From positions 1-10,507 of the forward strand of contig JAFAVL010000167.1 in assembly GCA_019242465.1 (NCBI GenBank): a DNA stretch of 10,507 nucleotides, written 5' to 3'. This document shows positions 6,491-10,507 of the stretch, piece by piece. Position 1 is the first letter of the stretch. Each line of letters opens with the position of its first letter. This DNA comes from Chroococcidiopsidaceae cyanobacterium CP_BM_RX_35. GTDB lineage: Bacteria; Cyanobacteriota; Cyanobacteriia; Cyanobacteriales; Chroococcidiopsidaceae. The translations under genes and the position numbers were made by a program. The notes under the pieces were generated by a model, which worked only from the letters and a program-made list of their open reading frames with translations, ran no database searches and was not told the DNA's origin.

Positions 6491-7625
6491 CAAAATATTT
6501 TCCTATAGCTAACACCGCATTTTGCCCCCCAAAGCCAAAACTGAAACACAACACCTGCCGAATTTCACTCCAACGTGCTGCTGTGACTAGATCCAACTCA
6601 AATTCAGGTTCTCTCAACCCCGTACAGGGCGGCAATAGCTGATGCTTCAACGCCATCAGGCAAAAGGCAACCCCCAAGGCTCCAGAGGCTCCGAGTGTAT
6701 GACCAGTAGCACCCTTAGTAGAACTAACTGGGACGCCCTGAGGAAATATCTGCTGAATCAGCTGCGCCTCATTCCGGTCATTCATCTGAGTTGCCGTGCC
6801 GTGGGCATGGATGTAGTCAATCTCAGATGGGGATAGATGACTACGGTCAAGACATTGTTTGATAGCGACAAGCGCACTTCTACCCCCTGGCTCAGGTCTA
6901 CTGACATGATAACTATCGGTTGTTACGCCAAACCCTAACACTTGACCATAGATTGTTGCGGAACGGTGCTTAGCTGCTTCAGCAGATTCCAGCACAAACA
7001 CTGCTGCCCCTTCCCCTAACACCAATCCTTCACGGCAATAATCAAATGGATAAGCGCCAGTCCCAGCCAAGGCTTTCATCTGGTTAAACCCTGCCAAAGT
7101 TAGTGGTGTTACTGGCGCTTCCACTGCTCCAGCGATCGCTTGCTGACACTGTCCCATCTGGATGAGTTCAAAGGCTTGAGCAATTGCCCAAATCCCAGTT
7201 GCACAGGACGCCACTGGTGCCAACACTGGGGCAGTTGCTGTGCCGACTTGATGAGCAACTGCGATGGCGCTCATGTGCGGTAGTGTTTTTAGCCAGTCAT
7301 CGCTAAATTCTGCAGATGTAAGCAATTTCCGCCCTAGTTGTTCCCATACCGCCTGCTGACTCCGACTCGAACCGAGTACAACTCCACACTCTGGCAAAGG
7401 TGTCACTAGTCCCGCATCTGCCAAAGCAGCAGTAACAACTGCATGTGTCAACTCCAGAAACTTAGCTGGTTGCTGACCAATCAGTGCTAGGGGCAATGGT
7501 TTGAGTTCCAAAAAAGGTTGGCAGAGTCTAATGCTAGATTCCCCTAAGATTAACTGTTGCCAGCTAGCCGTCACACTTGCGCCCAAGGCGGAAACTAAAC
7601 CAATGCCAGTAATGACAACATCCAT
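6483..7625 (-). CDS. FabF-like beta-ketoacyl-ACP synthase
   Basis: Encodes 380 aa, about 30 shorter than typical FabF (KAS II). It condenses an acyl thioester with malonyl-ACP in fatty acid or polyketide chain elongation, in the cytoplasm. The thiolase-fold catalytic set is present: nucleophile Cys141 in VASCATG, His275 in HAHGTAT, Lys304 in STKGATGHT, His309 in the same block, and the C-terminal FSFGFGGQNA. All active residues are intact, so it should be active rather than a chain-length-factor type. It follows the cyclophilin gene by eight bases and overlaps the next small gene. The short length and divergent N-terminal third suggest a specialised KAS beside the housekeeping FabF. Its product cannot be told from sequence. 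Confidence 0.92.
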   Translation of the reverse strand: MDVVITGIGLVSALGASVTASWQQLILGESSIRLCQPFLELKPLPLALIGQQPAKFLELTHAVVTAALADAGLVTPLPECGVVLGSSRSQQAVWEQLGRKLLTSAEFSDDWLKTLPHMSAIAVAHQVGTATAPVLAPVASCATGIWAIAQAFELIQMGQCQQAIAGAVEAPVTPLTLAGFNQMKALAGTGAYPFDYCREGLVLGEGAAVFVLESAEAAKHRSATIYGQVLGFGVTTDSYHVSRPEPGGRSALVAIKQCLDRSHLSPSEIDYIHAHGTATQMNDRNEAQLIQQIFPQGVPVSSTKGATGHTLGASGALGVAFCLMALKHQLLPPCTGLREPEFELDLVTAARWSEIRQVLCFSFGFGGQNAVLAIGKYFDD

Positions 7626-7633
7626 CCCAACAG

Positions 7634-8371
7634 CTACTCGCCGCCGTTTTTCAGATTCTCCAGTCCCTGAGTGACCTTAGCTGACTCGATCCGATCGCCC
7701 TGCTGAATCTTGTCTACCACATCCATCCCTTGAGTCACATGCCCAAAGACTGCATAGCTACCATCTAGGAAAGGTAAGTCTGCCAGGGCAATGTAAAACT
7801 GGGACGAAGCTGAATCAGGTGGCTGCGATCGCGCCATTGCCACAGCACCGCGAGTGTGCTGCAATGCTGGCGCAGATGAATTTCCCTCACTTGCTAACGT
7901 CTTGCTATAAATTGGCTTGTTCGTACCTTTTGGCTTGATTTCCAAAGGGATAAAGCGTTCTTCACCTGTTTTAGGGTCAACAAAGCCACCAGTCCCTAAT
8001 TGGCTTTGAGGAAACTTAAGGTCTTTACTCTGTGGGTCTCCCCCTTGCACAACGAACGGCTGGGGTGATCGCACAACTCGATGAAACATGAGCCCGTCAT
8101 AGACACCCCGATGTACGAGTTCCACGAAATTACCAGCGGTAATCGGGGCGTCCTTGCCATCCACCTCAATCGTGATCGGAGAACCTTTGACCGTCATGAC
8201 CACAGTGGCGTTACCATCTAATACTGGTAAATTCATTCTTGACTTACTCGCTTGAGTCGCTGAGGCTTCCGTGGAATTTAGAGTTGCAGCCTGTGGGGCT
8301 GAGCATCCCACTAGCAATAGCGCACCAATCATCAGAACTGACACCAACCAGTGCTGGAATTTTAGCCACAT
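7634..8371 (-). CDS. Cyclophilin-type peptidyl-prolyl isomerase, probable lipoprotein
   Basis: Encodes 245 aa from ATG 8371, which has GAGAGGG ten bases upstream; a TTG at 8377 would place that site too close. It isomerises Xaa-Pro bonds during protein folding. The N-terminus is a lipoprotein signal, with hydrophobic residues 8-22 ending in lipobox LVGC (Cys23), so the protein should be lipid-anchored on the periplasmic or lumenal side. Cyclophilin motifs follow in order: FHRVV (96-100, with the catalytic-type Arg98), VVQGGDP (107-113), GAVAMARS (175-182), SQFYIAL (190-196) and LDGSYAVFGHV (202-212). The Trp that binds cyclosporin in eukaryotic forms is replaced (FLDG). The insert between QGGDP and GAVAMA, rich in Lys and Gly, is typical of long bacterial forms. 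It lies 73 nt after ycf4 and 8 nt before the ketosynthase gene, in a likely operon. Confidence 0.94.
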   Translation of the reverse strand: MWLKFQHWLVSVLMIGALLLVGCSAPQAATLNSTEASATQASKSRMNLPVLDGNATVVMTVKGSPITIEVDGKDAPITAGNFVELVHRGVYDGLMFHRVVRSPQPFVVQGGDPQSKDLKFPQSQLGTGGFVDPKTGEERFIPLEIKPKGTNKPIYSKTLASEGNSSAPALQHTRGAVAMARSQPPDSASSQFYIALADLPFLDGSYAVFGHVTQGMDVVDKIQQGDRIESAKVTQGLENLKNGGE

Positions 8372-8444
8372 TGCCAAATCACCCTCTCAATCACAGTATT
8401 TCATCATCTCATACCATGGCGCTTTGGACAGTCAGGAGAAGGCT

Positions 8445-9041
8445 CTATAGACCTTCAAGTGGAACACCCAAAAATCTAGCCAGTCCGGCTCCTTGATTTT
8501 CCAGTTCTGTCAACGACAAGGGCTGTCCTACACGCGTGAGGGGAATGTCTCTGCGACCCTTAACTCTTAGATACAGAGCCCGTCGCGGATTTAAACCTTC
8601 TTTGATTTCCACTCGCACCGCCTGCACGTCCTGTATCCGGCAACTCAGCTCTATGCGACGGTTCTTCCCTGGAAATCCCCAGCGAAAAATTTTGATTGAG
8701 TTGGTTTCTCGATTGAACTCGTTGTAACCGCCTCCCACATCTAGGAGAGTGACAAGCCACAGGTATGAAGCTAGTAACAAGCCAGCGACGCCGTACAATC
8801 CCATCACTGCGCCTTGGGGAATAAAGACAAGTTCGGTTGGGTTAGTAAACGGGAGAAAATTAATCTTGAAGTAGCTGGAAAGCCCAGCTAGTAGGAAGCC
8901 TGTAGATCCTAATAAGACAATTAATGCCCACCAATAGTTGCTGAATCGGCGAGAACCGATCACCTTTTGATGGAGGATATGTGTTGTAGAGCTATCTGGA
9001 GTAGCAGAATTGCTTGTTGTGGAGGTTGTTGGTCCTGTCAT
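8445..9041 (-). CDS. ycf4: Photosystem I assembly protein Ycf4
   Basis: Encodes 198 aa, slightly longer than the usual 180-190 because of a Thr/Ser-rich N-terminus (residues 1-20). Ycf4 is a thylakoid membrane scaffold that helps assemble photosystem I. Recognised from the conserved HQKVIGSRRFSNYWWA start, two membrane helices (about 36-58 and 76-100), the DVGGGYNEFNRET loop and RWGFPGKNRRIEL. A long soluble C-terminal half follows. ATG 9041 has a modest AGG about eight bases upstream. It heads a minus-strand run with the cyclophilin and ketosynthase genes and diverges from psbD across a 435-bp spacer. Identification is firm. Whether the longer N-terminus is real or the start lies slightly further in is unsettled, although no internal Met precedes the conserved block. 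Confidence 0.97.
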   Translation of the reverse strand: MTGPTTSTTSNSATPDSSTTHILHQKVIGSRRFSNYWWALIVLLGSTGFLLAGLSSYFKINFLPFTNPTELVFIPQGAVMGLYGVAGLLLASYLWLVTLLDVGGGYNEFNRETNSIKIFRWGFPGKNRRIELSCRIQDVQAVRVEIKEGLNPRRALYLRVKGRRDIPLTRVGQPLSLTELENQGAGLARFLGVPLEGL

Positions 9042-9049
9042 GGGACTAG

Positions 9050-9107
9050 CCTAACGCTTGAAGACTCAGCTCGACTATCCTAGCGCTTGGAGACTCAGCT
9101 TGAGAAT
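9050..9107. repeat. 29-bp imperfect tandem repeat at the ycf4 start
   Basis: Units at 9050-9078 and 9079-9107 match at 24 of 29 positions, both containing GACTCAGCT. They begin nine bases from the ycf4 ATG, so they lie in its leader or promoter. They may be a duplicated binding site or a chance slippage product. Confidence 0.75.
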
Positions 9108-9152
9108 TCTGCCATCTTTAAGGAATGACTGATCAGTTGAGCAACTTAACTA

Positions 9153-9167
9153 CCTCAGCAGCTGAGG
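9153..9167. promoter_or_regulatory. Perfect palindrome in the ycf4/psbD spacer
   Basis: CCTCAG-CAG-CTGAGG is a perfect inverted repeat with a 3-base centre, about midway between the ycf4 start and the putative psbD promoter. It could be an operator shared by both directions. Function is inferred from symmetry and place only. Confidence 0.4.
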
Positions 9168-9247
9168 AAACTTGTGTCAAATTGTAAAATTTCTGATATT
9201 TTTATGCTAAGAATAGGTCAATGCCAAAGACTAACTCCTGGTAGGAT

Positions 9248-9276
9248 TTGGTTAAAAAGCTCGATCAATGTGATAA
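9248..9276 (+). promoter_or_regulatory. Possible sigma-70-type promoter for psbD
   Basis: TTGGTT (9248-9253), a 17-base spacer and TGATAA (9271-9276) resemble -35 and -10 boxes. The psbD start is about 200 bases downstream. Other weaker pairs exist in the AT-rich stretch upstream, so this is one candidate among several. Confidence 0.35.
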
Positions 9277-9294
9277 GTTAAGAAAAATTAACCA

Positions 9295-9321
9295 GCCACG
9301 CTGGACCATCTAGCCCGTGGC
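9295..9321 (+). promoter_or_regulatory. Small hairpin in the presumed psbD leader
   Basis: GCCACG (9295-9300) pairs with CGTGGC (9316-9321) around a 15-base loop. If psbD is transcribed from upstream, this stem sits near the start of the leader and could affect mRNA stability or translation. Only the complementarity is observed. Confidence 0.3.
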
Positions 9322-9476
9322 AGAGGGTGTTCGGCAGATTCTTATGAGTTAAAGTTAGTAGCATAGGCAGCTAAATTCTCATAAATCTTCTCAGGTGTCT
9401 CAGGCAGTTGAGATCGCCAAAGCCCTGATTCCTCAGAAGCTTTGCAATTTTAGTAAACCACGAGGACTTTAGTTCA

Positions 9477-10507
9477 ATGACAATAGCAGTAGGACGCGCT
9501 CCCAGCACGAGAGGGTGGTTTGACGCTCTAGACGACTGGCTCAAGCGTGATCGCTTCGTGTTCATCGGCTGGTCAGGAATCTTACTATTCCCCTGCGCCT
9601 ACATGGCGCTAGGGGGGTGGCTGACCGGCACCACATTCGTCACATCCTGGTACACCCACGGACTGGCATCATCATACCTGGAAGGCTGTAACTTCCTGAC
9701 AGTAGCAGTCAGCACCCCACCAGACAGCATGGGACACTCATTGCTGTTTTTGTGGGGACCAGAAGCACAGTGGGACTTCACCCGTTGGTGTCAGCTGGGA
9801 GGATTGTGGGCATTTGTCGCTCTGCACGGTGCCTTTGCTTTGATTGGCTTCATGCTGCGGCAGTTCGAGATCTCGCGACTAGTGGGAATTCGCCCCTACA
9901 ACGCGATCGCCTTTTCCGCCCCGATTGCCGTGTTTGTGTCTGTGTTCTTGCTCTATCCCTTGGGACAATCGAGCTGGTTTTTTGCCCCCAGCTTTGGGGT
10001 GGCGGCGATCTTCCGGTTCATCCTGTTCGTGCAGGGCTTCCACAACTACACCCTCAACCCCTTCCACATGATGGGAGTAGCCGGAGTGTTAGGTGGAGCG
10101 CTGTTATGTGCGATTCATGGTGCGACAGTGGAAAACACCCTGTTTGAAGATGGGGACAACGCTAGCACCTTCCGCGCCTTCAACCCCACCCAAGCCGAAG
10201 AGACCTACTCGATGGTGACGGCGAACCGTTTCTGGTCGCAGATTTTCGGGATTGCCTTCTCCAACAAACGCTGGCTGCACTTTTTCATGTTGTTTGTGCC
10301 GGTGACGGGCTTGTGGATGAGTGCGATTGGGATTACAGGCTTAGCTCTGAACTTAAGGGCGTATGACTTTACTTCCCAAGAGTTGCGGGCGGCGGAAGAC
10401 CCGGAGTTTGAGACCTTCTACACCAAGAACATTCTGCTGAACGAGGGGATGCGGGCCTGGATGGCGCCGCAAGACCAACCCCATGAGCAATTCATATTCC
10501 CTGAGGA
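9477..10507 (+). CDS. psbD: Photosystem II D2 protein, 3' end outside window
   Basis: 343 codons of an expected ~352, read without a stop or frameshift from ATG 9477 (GAGGA ten bases upstream). D2 pairs with D1 to form the photosystem II reaction centre. The functional residues are present at standard numbers: His117 (peripheral Chl), Tyr160 (TyrD), His189 (its partner), His197 (P680 ligand), His214 and His268 (non-heme iron), and Trp253 (QA). Several positions that I know as nearly invariant differ: Trp99 for Gly, Ala112 for Pro, Ala121 for Gly, Tyr191 for Trp, with Cys71 and Pro82 for Ala. The rest is typical D2, so the protein is probably functional. It may be a divergent or specialised D2, perhaps of the far-red-light type. 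In cyanobacteria psbC usually overlaps the psbD end; that region is beyond the window. Diverges from ycf4. Confidence 0.97.
   Translation, partial: MTIAVGRAPSTRGWFDALDDWLKRDRFVFIGWSGILLFPCAYMALGGWLTGTTFVTSWYTHGLASSYLEGCNFLTVAVSTPPDSMGHSLLFLWGPEAQWDFTRWCQLGGLWAFVALHGAFALIGFMLRQFEISRLVGIRPYNAIAFSAPIAVFVSVFLLYPLGQSSWFFAPSFGVAAIFRFILFVQGFHNYTLNPFHMMGVAGVLGGALLCAIHGATVENTLFEDGDNASTFRAFNPTQAEETYSMVTANRFWSQIFGIAFSNKRWLHFFMLFVPVTGLWMSAIGITGLALNLRAYDFTSQELRAAEDPEFETFYTKNILLNEGMRAWMAPQDQPHEQFIFPE

Larger units (their letters stand above)
9042..9476. other. Divergent ycf4/psbD regulatory spacer
   Basis: 435 bp with no supported gene. From left to right it holds a 29-bp tandem repeat next to the ycf4 start, a perfect 15-base palindrome, an AT-rich tract (about 9178-9210), a possible psbD promoter at 9248-9276, a small hairpin at 9295-9321 and the psbD ribosome site GAGGA at 9462-9466. 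If the promoter at 9248 is right, psbD has a long leader of about 190 nt. Confidence 0.7.

Noticed and set aside
8375..8377. TTG start for the cyclophilin gene
   Set aside because: The GAGAGGG ribosome site would be only four bases away; ATG 8371 has better spacing and still keeps the full lipoprotein signal.
9752..10147. 131-codon open frame on the plus strand near the right end
   Set aside because: It lies inside psbD in another frame, and the psbD frame is intact and clearly recognisable.

Overview
The window is cyanobacterial chromosomal DNA. The right end carries ycf4 and a nearly complete psbD. The octamer GCGATCGC, the HIP1 repeat typical of cyanobacteria, occurs at 258, 7132, 7825 and 9903. 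The large NB-ARC/WD40 gene at the left is of a type common in large-genome filamentous or Chroococcidiopsis-like cyanobacteria. That genus-level placement is an inference and was not tested.

Left part (1-4650) looks accessory. It starts inside a STAND-type NTPase gene (NB-ARC domain, pentapeptide-like linker, 14 WD40 blades, conserved tail) whose 5' end lies outside the window. Next comes a roughly 1.3 kb, gene-poor stretch holding one small cysteine-rich gene on the minus strand (12 Cys, 105 aa). That gene sits between two diverged copies of a 95-base direct repeat.

Middle part (4653-6078): an exported cyclase/kynurenine-formamidase-fold protein with an altered metal-binding motif (plus strand) converges on a small ferritin-like protein gene (minus strand).

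Right part (6290-10507) is a photosynthesis and housekeeping block. Reading leftwards on the minus strand, ycf4 (photosystem I assembly), a cyclophilin-type lipoprotein, a FabF-like ketosynthase and a 66-aa unknown protein form a tight probable operon. The intergenic gaps are 73 nt, 8 nt and an 8-nt overlap. Divergent from ycf4, psbD (photosystem II D2) runs to the right and leaves the window about nine codons before its expected end. The 435-bp ycf4/psbD spacer carries a 29-bp tandem repeat, a perfect palindrome and a possible psbD promoter.

The observations most worth following are the cysteine-rich peptide with its flanking repeats, the unusual residues in D2 (W99, A112, A121, Y191), the exact 42-residue periodicity of the double propeller, and the Gln-substituted metal motif of the cyclase.
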